DNA from: Saururus chinensis
Taxonomy: Eukaryota > Streptophyta > Magnoliopsida > Piperales > Saururaceae
Direction of reading: 5' to 3'
Length of the DNA stretch: 64,000 bases
NCBI GenBank assembly: GCA_035235625.1
Contig: CP141148.1
Location: 20,709,057-20,773,056 of the forward strand
Part shown: in pieces, positions 10,657 to 22,849 of the stretch
Position numbering within the stretch: position 1 is the first letter of the stretch
Layout of the letters: each line of letters starts with the position of its first letter
Notes under the pieces: generated by a model
The model's database searches: none
What the model was told of the DNA's origin: nothing
Seen by the model: only the letters and a program-made list of their open reading frames with translations
Translations under genes and position numbers: made by a program

Positions 10657-11950
10657 GTACAGCTGCAGTGGTATATCTATTCACATTTTTTTAATATTGA
10701 GTTTTTCTTAAAACTTTGCACCCTTGACGTTTCACGTATTATTTATTAATTTGCTCTAAATGAGTTTTTTTTTTCACTGACCCATTAATATGCACCCTTG
10801 TTGTTCGATATGACATCCATGGCTACCACTTAAGATCATACTGCACGTGAGTTCACTTTAACTCAACTCACATGTGAAATGGAAACTGTGGATTTCATAT
10901 TCAGTGGCTGCTAGGTGCAGTCTCGCATCATATCAGTACTCATCCATTGCATATTACTTTGGGTACCACTTATGTAGGGCACATGGTTCTAGTGTGAACC
11001 ACCTACTGTTAATAATATTGTTGCTTTAGTTTGCATTTAAAAACTTAATAGGTTCTGAAAAAATTGATAAAAAATTTGAAGTACATATGTACAATAATAA
11101 ATGACACGTTTAAATGTAATTTAGATATTTGAAAATATAAATTCATCACGGGGATTAAAGTGTACTTCTTGTGCCGAGTAGGTAGACAGAATTACACTTT
11201 ACTGTCTTATAGTGAAACCTAGTCCATAGTATAAACAAGGTTAAAAATAGTGGAATTGTACTTGTGATATTTGACAAACACTGTTGCACCTACTTCTGCC
11301 AAAGCAAAAAGTGGTAGTATATGATGGGATGCCAAATCACATAATGGGTCGCAAAGGGTGAATTCATATTGAGAACATCAAGGTGAAGAGTTGTAATATA
11401 CAAAAATTCATGTTATAAAATTGTATTTTACCCAAAAAGTAGTGTAAAGTGATAGTATATGAAATTAATCTCCATTTGTAATAAATATTTGCCCAAATTG
11501 GAATGCATTTCATTTTCTGATAATTTGTCATTAAATTTTATGTTCCTCAGGTTTTTAATCCGTGGAGCTTTGAAAATGCCATGGTCAAACCTACATCACT
11601 AGAGATGGCCCATATCCGTGTTTTGGACCTGACCTCTTGCAGCTCATGCTACTCTAGTAGCTGATGCTATGGCGTGTATATATTAGAAACCGCACCCAAG
11701 ATCTACACAATTCAGTACCTTACCTGAGCTCTTGTATATGATATCATTTGTAAATTTAGATCTGGAAACCGTTTATATATAGCCATATCCAACCATTGCC
11801 TAGCTGTCCACCATCGCCTACACCTATGTTAGAGCGCCTTTGATGATTTAGAATTGGCGTTGGAGCTCAACATTTCACACTCCAAGGGAGACGTCAAAAG
11901 TTGGTTGCTTTTTAAGTTTCTCAAGTTTGATACTAAAAAGAAGCAAGATG
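10657..11950. other. CLPF: CLPF 3' flank, probable 3' UTR near the stop
   Basis: Sequence just after the stop should be 3' UTR. A CTCAG|GT acceptor-like site at about 11550 followed by less AT-rich sequence to about 11760 could be a second 3' UTR exon, but nothing proves it. The rest is AT-rich with no gene. Confidence 0.35.
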
Positions 11951-11954
11951 TCAT

Positions 11955-12170
11955 ATAATAGAAGTGTAAATTCTAATTATTTGTGTCGGTTAATTTCATT
12001 TGACAAAGTAATATTATTAATGATGTGTAATTTTTGAGTTTTTTTGTGCTTAAAGACTGAAGACCAAGAAGATTTAGAAGGTGATCACATTCTTCATCAA
12101 GATTGAAATGTAAAAGGTCACATTCAGCACACACTTTTAGTTTGAAAATGAATGTTTTAATGTAACTTCT
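11955..12170 (-). repeat. Dispersed repeat, copy 1 (inverted relative to 27176-27380)
   Basis: Read on the minus strand, this segment carries CAATCTTGATGAAGAATGTG, then ACCTTCTAAAT, TCTTGGTC, AATTACACAT and TTTGTCAAATGAAATTA, in the same order as the plus strand at 27176-27380. Order and spacing are conserved, so both are copies of one transposon-derived sequence, probably from a copia-type element; its class is not proven here. Confidence 0.6.
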
Positions 12171-12562
12171 ATGTATAGAGGAGGCAACTGGTCGTATTGG
12201 ATCAGGCCTTGGCATGTTAGGCTTAGGCTGTGCTTGGCTAGCTCAGGCACGACCGTCACCACCACGACATTGACACGGAAGGGCTGGGTTGGGCCAGACT
12301 ATATCTACAAAAAGCAGGCTCAACACGATCCACAGGTCTTGTAAAAAAAATTTAAAATATTTTTTAAAATATATAAAATTTAAAGAGGTGAAAAAATATA
12401 AAAAAATTATATTAATACAATATCTTACAAATTTTACAATTTTGTAAATTTTAAAGTGGTAAATATTGCATCACTATAATATGAGTACATTCCAACTAGG
12501 TTGGCACCCATTCACACTTATCTATTATTTGTAATTAAACATTAACACACCTCCAAGATAAA

Positions 12563-13045
12563 AAAAAAAATATATTTACATTATCTAAGAAATTGAAATT
12601 TCACTACTCTACAAACTCCTCTTCTAACTTGGGAGTGTATTCCCTGTCTGCTGCATCTAACCAATCCTTCAAGCATACTAACACTCTATTGTCATTGGAT
12701 CTAAGTAGCTCATTTGATTGTCTAGTACTATGTTTTTTTGCAATGAAAGCAGACTCCAAAGCCACTATAGACACTAGAAGATTTAGTAAATTATAGTCTA
12801 AGGTAGCAAATATATAATAATTTTTTTATATGTTTGCCACCAAAATAAAACATCAAAGTTATTTATTTCTTCTTCAGTTAGAAAATTAATAAATTTATTT
12901 TATAAATATAGAAGTAATTCATTATTAGCGGTACTATTATATTTTTGTTTATTCCTACTCAGTACTAACCAAGAAGGGTCATTTCTATTTAAAGAAGGAT
13001 TTGGAGGAGTAGTCTTTCTACTATTATACATATGTATCCTATGAA
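12563..13045 (-). pseudogene. hAT transposase, C-terminal dimerisation part
   Basis: The minus-strand frames contain FDVLFWWQTYKK, then after a frameshift VSIVALESAFIAKKHSTR, NRVLVCLKDWLDAA and an acidic tail. This is the hAT C-terminal dimerisation signature (W-W, V-S-x-x-A-x-E-x-x-F, C-x-K-D-W). Several stops and at least one frameshift make it dead. It should follow directly on the part ending near 21262, from which it is now 8.1 kb away. Confidence 0.75.
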
Positions 13046-13157
13046 GAATATAAGATATTTTTAAAGTCTTCAATGATCTCTAATATTAGTATATATACCC
13101 TCTCTTCAATGATATTCATATTAGTATATACCCTCTTTAATATTTGTAGACATTTAC

Positions 13158-13315
13158 GGGAAAATAATATAAATAATGTTAAAATATTACTAATATAGCA
13201 GAGAGATAAAAATAATTACCAAAATGATGTTTATTTTTGCCAGCTAAGCGCTGGTGCTTGTATGTTTTTTTTTAAAAAAACTTGTCCTCCTTTAAGTCAA
13301 TTTCAAAAGGACGAA
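13158..13315. repeat. MULE left terminal inverted repeat
   Basis: It begins GGGAAAATAATATAAATAAT and runs through AATAATTACCAAAATG and CCAGCTAAG to AAAGGACGAAAT. The same blocks appear inverted at 21085-21254. Confidence 0.75.
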
Positions 13316-15023
13316 ATCTACATTCATATTCTATGAAGCCGAATACCTGCTCCACTTACACACTCGGCAGTTCCCTCTATTCAATTTTGCAGTATGAGAG
13401 AATTTTTCTTGTCTTGTGGAAGAGAGGTGAAGGATTTAAACATATGTGCGTTTGTCATCTCCCCTCAACCAGCCTCATTGCATTCCTAATCTTGCCCTGC
13501 AGATTCTGTTGGAAAAAAGAGGGGGTTTGTTGGAGATTGGAGGAGCAAACCAGTGGATCGATCAACTCGGAAACCCAACACAACAACCCAGTCCTCTTTG
13601 TGACTCTGAGTTGGCTTCACGGACAGTGAGGAGTTTCCCTCATCGGTCGCCAGGCTGAAAGCGAAGGGAAGTTTCCTTGTCCCTTCTCTTCCCTTGCTTG
13701 AATTGTTGTTCCCAATTCGGCATTCCCTTGGGCTTCGCTTTTTCTACAGCTTATTTGATTGGGTAAGGTGGCATGTCCTATTGATGTTTAGGTATTTCTG
13801 TGGTAGGATGTGGCTAATTAGGTTGATGAGCCTTCCGATCTTGTTTATCTAATATTGTGCGATTCAAGGCTTTGTTGTGATTTTTGCACTTCTAGTCTTC
13901 TAAGACAAACTGTAATAGGAGGGTTTGTTGCCATTTTATAGATTTTAGATGAAGAGCTTAATCCGATATGGAACACAAGTATGCCATATCTTCAACCAAG
14001 AAGGGTCAGCCTCGATAAAGATATTTACAATGAGACAATAGGATGAGGAGACAGAAAAATTACCATTAGTAGTGGGTTATCAAACCAGGAGATCTTTGTC
14101 ATCTCGAATTAAAGACTTTATTTCTGCGGGCCATAGGATGAAAGAGGTGAGGTTTTCCATGTCTGAGGCTTGAGCAATAAGGGTGTTATGTTGCATCATT
14201 AGAAAGGCTATTTATGGGAGGAGGTGTTTGGTTATTGTCAAGCTAGGGGTCATGGAATATCCTTATAGACTTTCTAGTTGAGATCTGCCAATATGTTGAT
14301 CTTTTGAGATGATGTATAAACTTAGACAACTATCACCATGTTGTGGAAATGGCATTGGTAGGATTCCTAGTATAGGGGTGATGATTAGGATCATATTTCT
14401 TGTGCATGACTTAAGTTTGCAGATTTATTTTTATTCCCAGTACAGGGGTGATGATAAGGTTCTGTCCTATGTTCTTCTTTAGGCCCCTGGGATTTTGGTT
14501 TTTGGATGTTGTTTGTACTGTTGTAGGAAATTCTTTTGGGATTTCTCTATTGCATACTACTATGTTTGCTGGTTCTAATGCTTTCTATTCTTATCAATCA
14601 TCTGTATTCAGTTCAGAGTGATGAAGTATTTTAGGCAAGTTATTGTTTCTATGATTCGTATGGGTGATCTTACCATCTCTTCTTATGTGCTCTCAGTGTT
14701 CCAATTATCCAGGAGCCATCTTTAAATTTTTTGTATAGTTTTATGAGAAAGTGCTCCTGTAAAGATTATTCCTGGTGCATTTTCCATTCAATATGTGCCA
14801 ATATAAGTAAAGTAGTTATTTTGATTTATTGTTTAATGTACTATTTCTGTTATTTGTTTGCTAAACATTATTGACAAACACTAGAAAAATATTCCATGTT
14901 GAAAACTAACCAAGTTGCAACAGGAGCATATTATATAGTTAATGTTGAAGATATTTATGACATAACACACTAGGAACATATTATCTAAGATTTATTTTTT
15001 TATTATGAATTAAGTGAATAGAG

Positions 15024-15487
15024 ATGGTAGGAGAAATAGTTAGTTTTATGCTTCATCATGAAGGGGTATTAGAGGGATTATTCATCAAGAAACCTTCTAA
15101 TTATGATGAACATGAGATGCAAGTAGCTAACAAAGTTGGGTGGGATCGAAGGAGATGGAAAATTATTATAAAGTGTCACCTTCCAATATTTAGAAGGAGA
15201 TTAACTCTACTATGTGTAGAGGATGAGGTTTTATTTGGACAAATATTTTACCATTCGTTTTAAGTATGCATGTTCGAGCTATATCTCGAAAAAAGGCCCG
15301 AGTGCCTAGTGAAGGGCATAGTGTAAGTAGGAACTTACATAGGAGCTCTCAAAGAAATGTTAGTAGTGGAAGACACATACAAATGCTAGTAGATAACAAT
15401 GCAGAGGATAATTTATCCACGACAGTAGCATCAAACGAATGTCATAGGTCATCTACACCTATTGTCCATGGAAGTAGACCTAGTTAT
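15024..15487 (+). pseudogene. MULE transposase, N-terminal exon (tentative)
   Basis: An open frame runs from 15024 (MVGEIVSFMLHHEG...) to a stop at 15261-15263 and continues in another frame to the LTR insertion point. The KIIIKCHLPIF...VEDEVLFGQIFYHSF part resembles the small N-terminal domain (K-x-(I/V)-(I/V)-x...-D-D-x-x-L) found before the DNA-binding domain in MuDR proteins; this is a weak family match. If the solo LTR is removed, the exon ends at a good donor (AG|GTAAGG) at 19155-19162, which fits an uninterrupted MULE gene before the LTR arrived. Confidence 0.45.
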
Positions 15488-18400
15488 TGTCATGACCCGA
15501 ATTTTTAAAAGTATTTTTAAATAGCACGAACGGTAAGTAGCGAGAATTTTTTTTTTCTTAAATACAAAACAAACCTTTCGATTAAATATCTAGGTCATGA
15601 TAACTGGGGTTCACAAATACGAATATCAAATCATATGATATTATTACATGTCTGAAAATTCATAAACAACAGCTCATCCATCTAAGTACAAGTCCGTCAT
15701 CCGTCTGAAAATAAATATTAAGTTGACTCTCACACTGAAAGTACACTTACGTACCAGAGTTGCAGACACGAATAAACTTCATCCTATACCCGTCAATCTT
15801 GGTCTCACTCGTTATCGCCTTGAAAACCTACAACAAAACAAACCAAACAACAACCACAACCACAATGGAGCATCTCCGCCTTTAGGTGAAGAGCTTCCAA
15901 ATGACAAAAGGTTTAATTAATATTTTTTGGATCGGGCCAACATCACCCGATGTTAGTTGCCTACATACTCATCAGACAACATCTCCAATGTTTCCAACAA
16001 GATCGGATCCAAATATAGTTCTACCTAGAAACTACTCTATCCTAAGAAGCATAGCACCACGCATGCAATGCTTAAGTATTTTCAACCTACATTTTAGTAA
16101 GTCCTTTAATCGTTCCACTTGTCTAATTAACAAGCAATATCAAACAATGTTATTAATTATCTCACATCCCTTGGTTGATAATTAATACTATAAAATCTGT
16201 AACTCAGAGATGACTCGCCCCTCGAGAAATCTCCAAACAAAGGACTCTAACCTTGGAGTAGACTGCTTAACAGCAGCTTGACCCAAATCCCTAGGGCTCT
16301 CAATAGCCTGCCACGAATCTAGACAAGAGGATCCCAATTGTGCTCATGGACACAGATTGGCGAGAAGTACAAGCCTTCCATGATGCTCATACAACTCCGC
16401 TTTTTGTACGTACTAAATAGTCCTGAGAAGACCTACGGAAAACCCGTGGTAAAGACCCTATGGTCAATACCCAAACCGTCGTGGCGATGAAGAAGCATAT
16501 CGCAATCTCCAACATTATCCATAGAAGCCTCAGGTCTTTATGACCATTTACTCTGCCAAACATCTGAACTTAGACTAGATTATTTTCATCCAGTCAAGTA
16601 TCCACTCAACTATTTGGGTCCTTTTCACCTTGTGAATCGACCCAATAAATAGCTCATCCACTGAGCTATGACTCAAAGAACATCCTGTAACCATCCTCGA
16701 TTCATTAACCAAGGTAAAATTCTATGTCAGGGCCCCGTTTAATCAATGAACCGGTCCCAAACCCTATTGAGGGTATTTTAGTCTTTATCTTGATTAGGTG
16801 TTCTCCCCTCAATCCAACGACAACCAAAATATCTTGATTAGTTTTATTAACCTTAAGTTATTGATATAACTTAACACATCAATAATAAAAGCATACATCA
16901 ACATAATCAATATAAATAACGTGCATTCACACCAATGCATAAATAATGAATAAGGGCTCGTTGCACTCATTTGCAGGGCTAGGGCTCAGCGAGTTCAAGC
17001 CCGAGATTATAAACAACTCTAGTGCATCCTATGAGTTACATATATGACACTCTAGTTGATCGATGCACTCGGTTGTATACACGTGAAATACGCTGCTTTA
17101 AATCTGAGAATTAGGGTTCTACCCCTTATTTCTCATGACACTGAGACCCGACAAGGTCTTCGTGTCACTTATTAGTCATGCTCCTTCCTTTTGAAGTCAT
17201 TTATAGGGTACCCTAACTCTTGATTCACTAGGTCATCCGTTTCGACAGAAACAAAATATATTGCCCCTAAGGGCATTAGGGTAATGTTACCACCTAGGGT
17301 ATGATACCCTCCCTTGGGTTATTCTAGTTATTTTACTACCCCTCTATTGATTTAAGTCATTGACCTCTCACAAGGCTCCACTCTCAGACCGACTCACGCT
17401 TCCATTCACACGAATGTGGGCGGGTCCACTCAAAGGGGCATTTCTGTCATTTGGTTTAAGGCCTTAATGACATCCAATGGATCCAAAATTCAAAACAAGG
17501 GTACAAAATGTCTTCATGGACTATGTTTAATTTTCCTGGCGTGTGACGGGGTCGTGAACCCCTTGAACCGACCCAGGTTGTCTTAACGGTTTATGATTAA
17601 CCCTAGGGGCAAAATGGTCAATTAACTATTCACTGGGATTTTTCCTCACCAAAAGGTTTATCTTATAATTAGGCTACCCATTAAACTCTCACTAAGAATT
17701 TTCCCAATTTTTTATATCAACTCATAGGCCCCTAAACCGGAGCCTCAAACTCGGGTAAGTTAATATTATACGATAATTAACTAATAGGGGTAGAAAGGGT
17801 AATTTTATAACCTATGGGATTTTTTCCCAAGAGGAAACTTGGTTAGAATACTCCAACACTTCTTGGGGTACTTGAGTATTTTTCTAAAATATTTTTGACA
17901 TTTTTACCCCCCTTGAACCGGACCCGGTTCAAAACCCCCTTTCCTTCTTTCCTTTTTTTTTAAACCAACCCGAGCCAGGTCAGCGGTTCGGCCTGTAATC
18001 AGGCCAGACTCGCTGACCCACCTACGGGTTGTCTTCCTTGCGGAGACGCCTGCAGGGTCACGAGCGATGGCTGGACTGCGCATCCGCCGCCACCGGTCCG
18101 GATTTTCGGCATGGGCGGAGTCGCCTACGCCAGGGCTGCCGAGGCGGAAGCCCATATTCCTGTGCTTCGCCCGGCGGCGCCCAGATTGGATCTGGATCCC
18201 TCTACATGGCCGCATCTTCTGGCCGCCGCCAGCGTAACACCAGCCGCAGGGTCAGGCCGGGATGAATCACCGTCAAGCGGCGATTCTATTGGCTCTGGCC
18301 CCGCCGGCGGTTGGTGGCTATTCCCATTCCGTCCGGTGACCCAAAGGTTCTGCCTTCTCGCAATTTACTGCCAACCGTTTTAGTCACCACCTAGGCTGGG

Positions 18401-19149
18401 CGCAGGGCCGGGACTGGTCGGCCCGCCGTCCAACGGCGATTCTGACCACCTTGGCCCTGAGTCCAACCGGTCTCCGCCGAGAAAGAACCAGCCGGCGGAC
18501 GGAAGGATCACTGATTTAAAATTTTAAGAACAGTCGTTGCAAGGTTAAAACTATTGAAATAGTAATTGCAGAAATCATCCTTTGCATTTAGATTTAATGA
18601 ACCAAAACTTCTGGCAAGCTCGACTTCGAGTCTAATATAAGGATCCTACCTCAATTGCCGGTTTGTCGACGATCAACCATCGCCAACGTTTCGCCGGAGT
18701 CTCACCGGAAAATTCATTCATCTCTTTTACCATCCAAACCCAACCCCCACCCCCCCCCCCCCTCCCAAAAGCCCTAATTAATTCTTTTTATACGCATAAG
18801 ATTAGGGCTCCTAATCCCATGAGAAATTGGGCCCCAAAAATATAATATCAGAACAGTAAATAATCGGGCCCACAAAACAACTTAAACGGCCCAATTGCAC
18901 GTTTAAATCGGGTAAACAGGCCATATACGATATGTTCAACTTTGAACAGTCGTATCTCCCTCATCCGGACTCCGATTTACGGGTTCTTGGTGGCGTTTCG
19001 AAGCTCTTTCCGTCTCTTTTCCATCCATATATGATTTAGCCACCACTTATAACTGATGATCAAGTTATTCTCATGAGAGGGTCAAGGGGTTCAAACCCTA
19101 ATTTCCCCGTATACGACTTCAGAAATTTAGAAAATTCCCGGACGTTACA
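15488..19149. mobile_element. Solo LTR, gypsy Tekay/Del type, perfect TSD GTTAT
   Basis: The segment begins TGTCATGACCCGAATTT and ends CCCGGACGTTACA, i.e. TG...CA, and is flanked by GTTAT at 15483-15487 and 19150-19154. A 5-bp duplication with TG...CA ends is the LTR-retrotransposon hallmark. The terminal wording (TGTCA-GACCCGAA ... GGACGTTACA) is usual for chromovirus LTRs of the Tekay/Del group. No gag, pol, primer-binding site or internal LTR copy is present in the 3662 bp, so a solo LTR from unequal recombination is the best explanation. Long LTRs of this size are known in the group. Open frames inside (GC-rich part 17900-18500) are shadows. Confidence 0.85.
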
Positions 19150-19785
19150 GTTATAGGTAAGGTTTCTTAAGATTTTTTCATGTAAATCTTTTAATTATCG
19201 ATGAAAAATATGAGATTGAATTATGAATTTTGTGTGTAATATGTAAGGTACACATGAGACATTTAGTCTTGGAATGTCACAAGGCAGTGCATAGTTTGAA
19301 ACTCAAAGCTTGATAGACATTCACTACCACTACACAAGTGTTGAACTACTGATGTTGGACTATCCAATCTAAGGTGAAATATATATTTATAAATAAATCT
19401 CACAATTTTAGTTATTAAACAAGTGTTTAAATAATATGAAATTTAATACATATGTGCTACTTATGTGTAGGGGAGCCCATGCCATGATGATGACGTTGAT
19501 ATAAATGAGGCCAATGAAGGTGAAGATAATATTGACAAAGCTAGTGAGAAAGAGTATGATATGAATAAATAAGGTGTTAGAGGTGAGGAAAGTGCTCAAC
19601 AGATGGTTGACAACGAGGGCAATGGTTGTGGTAGACAATACAATTACCGCAAATTACATGAATGTGGAGTATGATGAGCCGTCATCTGATGACGAAGAGG
19701 AGCCAATTCTATGCTCATATGATATATGAGTAAATAAATGAGGCGTTTAATTGGGGTATGAATATGGAGTAACAAAATGAAGAAG

Positions 19786-20357
19786 AGTTATATGTTGGAC
19801 ACATCTTTGAGGATAGAGAACCATTTATCTTAGCTTTGAGGGAGTTTTCAATTAGGAATCATGTCCAATACAAGGTTCTACGTGCAAATATGTCAGAATA
19901 TACAGTTAACTACATTGATAGTGCTTGCCCTTAGAGAGTGCATGGATCAATGAAGAGGGGTGTAGGGTACTTTAAATTAAAAACATACAGAGGTGACCAC
20001 ACTTGTAAGAATGCTTAGCTTAGCACTAATCATAGGCAGTGTAGTGTATCATTTATTTTCAAGGTCATAATACTTGCCTTCCAAGCTGAATTAACTCTCA
20101 CACCAGGTGATATTATTCAAAGAATGAATGAGAGGTTCTACGTTAAAATTTCTTATAAAAAAGCATGGCTGGACTGGAATATGGCCATAAAAGCTATTTA
20201 TGTGGATTGGACTGAATCATACAAATTGTTGCCAATATACCTCAAGGCAATACAAGTTGTGAATCCCAGTATCGTATATGAGTTGAAGTTTGATCTAGTG
20301 GATGGTGGCCCGTGTCGGAGATTTACACGGATGTTTTGGGCATTTGGGCCATCATAG
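19786..20357 (+). pseudogene. MuDR-type transposase, N-terminal DNA-binding region
   Basis: One frame, broken by two stops, reads VGHIFEDREPFILALREFSI, then SACP(stop)RVHGS, YFKLKTYRGDHTCKN, and later YKKAWLDWNMAIKAI...SYKLLPIYLKAIQVVNPSIV and FTRMFWAFGP. This is the order of the plant MuDR DNA-binding domain (FxxREEFxxAV, CPWR, GxFxVKxYxxxHTC) followed by the linker before the MULE catalytic domain. The W of CPWR has become a TAG stop. The frame ends where the catalytic domain should begin. Confidence 0.8.
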
Positions 20358-20639
20358 ACATTATCCCACCGATGAGGCATCTCAGACACCACCGAGGCAT
20401 GCTTCATACATGAATATATTCCATCTTCATCTGTAACACCTAGCTCTCCTCCTTTATTTTCACAAGTTTCAACTTCGCATAATAGTCCACATTCATCATC
20501 TTTGGTTGCTCTAGATCCAGCCCATCCCTAGCCAGTTGAGATACTGATTGTTCTGATAGTATATACTAGACGATAGTAAGCAGCTTGTGCAGATCCAATC
20601 CCATTATCTTCATAGGCGTGTTTGGGTGAGCCATCTGTT

Positions 20640-20760
20640 ATTTACGCAAACCAAGAGGACCCAATAGAGAAGCTTCACGGCCATGAGTGTGGTCAGGGTC
20701 GGGGTCGAGGTCGGGGTCGAGGTCGAGATGATAGGGCTAGAAGAGCTAGAGCCAATTAGA
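20640..20760 (+). pseudogene. MULE transposase C-terminal GR-rich tail
   Basis: A (GGTCGG/GGTCGA)n run at about 20695-20735 encodes GQGRGRGRGRGRGRD followed by ARRARAN and a stop. Such glycine/arginine tails occur at the ends of MuDR-type proteins. With 19786-20357 it shows that roughly the catalytic half of the gene was deleted. Confidence 0.5.
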
Positions 20761-21084
20761 GTTGTTATATATTTTTTTAAATGTATAAAGTGTACACTTG
20801 TTTTGTAAACCAAATATTTTGAGAATATTTTATCTAATTTATATATTTCATAGACTTTCTAATCACTCAATGTGTGGATATTCATGTGTTCTATATGTTG
20901 GTTGTGTATATATTCATGTGTTATATATGTTAGTTTTACAAGGGGTTGTTTCGAGGTTCAATGAATCTTATTTTTTTTTTATTTCATCATTTAAAAGGAC
21001 GAAATTAGTATAAACTACAACTTTAGCCCAAGAAAAAAAGTAAAGGGAGGTGATTTTGTCCTTGGGAAGGACGAAATTGACTTA

Positions 21085-21254
21085 AAGCAAATTTCGTCCT
21101 TCTGAAGGATGAATTTATAAAATGTTTTTGAAAAACGTTTCACTAGAACTTAGCTGGTGCCTACGTGGGAAAAATGAATACCATTTTGGTAATTATTCTG
21201 ATCTCTCTACAATTTTGGTAAACATTTTTTTAACATTATTTATATAATTTTTTT
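21085..21254. repeat. MULE right terminal inverted repeat
   Basis: It contains TTTCGTCCTTCTGAAGGATG, AACTTAGCTGGTG, CATTTTGGTAATTATTCTG, ATCTCTCT and TTAACATTATTTATAT in inverted order relative to 13158-13315. The outermost bases are degraded to a T-run. Confidence 0.75.
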
Positions 21255-21261
21255 TATCAAT

Positions 21262-22440
21262 TTTAGCATAAGGACTTTCATACCAAAATCTATTATACAT
21301 TTCTTCAATTAGCCTCATAAACGTATTAAATATATAATTATTCATATGTTATGCAAACATAAGAATAATATTATGGAGTTTATTAAGAACTAAAGAAGAA
21401 GTTGGATATTATATATTAGATAACTATTTAGTGGTTTCATAACAAACATGTAAAATATTCATATTATCCATTGCAATTTTAAAATCATTATCACATAATA
21501 TACATTGGCATTTTATCAGCACAATAGAATAAAACATTTCTTTTAGTTCATAACAAGATTTTAACCTTAAATAAGTATTAAGACAATTTTTTATATTTTT
21601 TACCGTATAGTTTACATAACTCTCTAAATTCTTGAGATCAAGATAGGGAAGAACTAATCTATACTAGTGCTTCTCTAATATTCTTTACATATTCTTAAAC
21701 AATATTTAAACCATCTTGAACAAAAAAATTCATAAATGACAACAATATCTTATATAGAAAAGTTTTTTTAGTTAATACAAGGTGCAAATATGTTTAAAGA
21801 TAGTGCATAGCACTACTATTATTTAAAGTAATTTCTAAGGTAATAGAAATAATTTTATCATTAATATGATTGTCATGTAAAGCCACCATTACAGACTTTC
21901 TAATTTCATTTCTTGTATGAAGATATTCTAATAAATTAAAAGTAATAATTCTTTTATTTAAAACCTAATAATGATCAATGTAATGTGATATAATATAAAT
22001 ATATCTTAAATCTGGTGACTAATCTATATACATGAAGTAAGAGCAATTTTACTTGGAATTGTAAAAAGATTTTTGATAATTTTACTTTTATTGTTGTTGA
22101 TGCGTTTAATATAGTCTGACTTAGTTGTATTATACAAAATATTGTGGAAGGATGGGTTGAGGGCGTTCTTTGAAGTTTATACTATCTGCAAAAGGGAAGA
22201 GTTGTTCAGTGGCACAATATATTTGGTTAGCTCATTACGATTTGTACTTTCATTGTATGTGAAAGTACTTAAATTATTAGATAAGCTATCCATAATACTT
22301 AAATTTGTTTGCCTTATATATATAAGTCTATTATTAGGGATGCACTGGTCCACATGCCTAAAAAGATGACTAGTACCTCTCTCACCTCTACAACTGAGTT
22401 GTGTTTTGCAGTATTTGTATATTGCCTTCATTATGGTCAC
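21262..22440 (-). pseudogene. hAT transposase, BED finger and middle region
   Basis: On the minus strand 22440-22177 encodes KAIYKYCKTQLSCRGERGTS then HLFRHVDQC, the BED zinc-finger layout (the first cysteine of the usual C-x2-C is now Tyr), followed by RNELTKYI. Further down come SKIALTS, then HDNHINDKIISITLE and, after stops, YPTSSLVLNKLHNIILMF and MYNRFWYESPYAK. These are the conserved blocks of Ac/Tam3-type plant transposases (KIFSITLDNA, YPTSxLxL, YW/FW). Many stops. The frame is cut off at the MULE boundary. Confidence 0.75.
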
Positions 22441-22835
22441 TTATGTTTTTTTGGTCTTCATATTTGGTTTTTTGGAGTTTGGGAGAAGTCCTCATTGATG
22501 GAAGCATGAAATTGAGTTTAATAGGCCATTTCTCTAAAAAAATAAAGGTAACGAGAAAATTAGGAAAAAACGTGTGGAAAAAATAAAGAATAAAATAAAA
22601 TAATAAATTTATGAAAAATAATTACCTCAAATTTGTGTTGGTAGTTGAAGATTGCCCTTTGGAGTATAGAGAATTGGAGGGTTAAGATTGATTTTGTAGA
22701 GAGCTTGAAGAACTTGAATATTGCTTATAAAGAACTTGAAGGATTTGTCCCGAACTTAAGCCTTAAATTTTTTTTAGAGAATTTGAGCATTTTTGAAGAA
22801 TTTGAGAGATTGATATGTGAAAAATCCCCTTCCCT

Positions 22836-22849
22836 CCTATTTATAAGTG
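22836..22849 (-). promoter_or_regulatory. Probable TATA box of the hAT transposase gene
   Basis: CACTTATAAATAGG on the minus strand lies about 400 bp upstream of the BED-finger frame and is followed by CT/CAA-rich leader-like sequence. The position and direction fit a promoter for the decayed hAT gene. Confidence 0.4.

Larger units (their letters stand above)
13158..21254 (+). mobile_element. Mutator-like element (MULE) with long terminal inverted repeats, inserted in the hAT
   Basis: About 13158-13315 and 21085-21254 are inverted copies of each other. Shared blocks, read inward from the ends, are TTAACATTATTTATAT, ATCTCTCT, CATTTTGGTAATTATT, CTTAGCTGG and TTTCGTCCTT. Long TIRs and the MuDR-type coding pieces inside mark it as a MULE. 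It carries an N-terminal exon (15024-15487), a DNA-binding fragment (19786-20357) and a GR-rich tail (20640-20760). The catalytic DDE and SWIM finger regions are absent, so it is non-autonomous. A 3662-bp solo LTR sits inside its coding region. I found no clean 9-bp duplication at the outer ends. Confidence 0.75.

Noticed and set aside
13282-13658. 115- and 70-residue plus-strand frames
   Set aside because: They start inside the MULE terminal repeat and run through leader-like sequence; two frames open together, no motif.
17904-18383. Overlapping GC-rich frames on both strands
   Set aside because: They lie within the solo LTR; several frames are open because of base composition, and none shows a domain.
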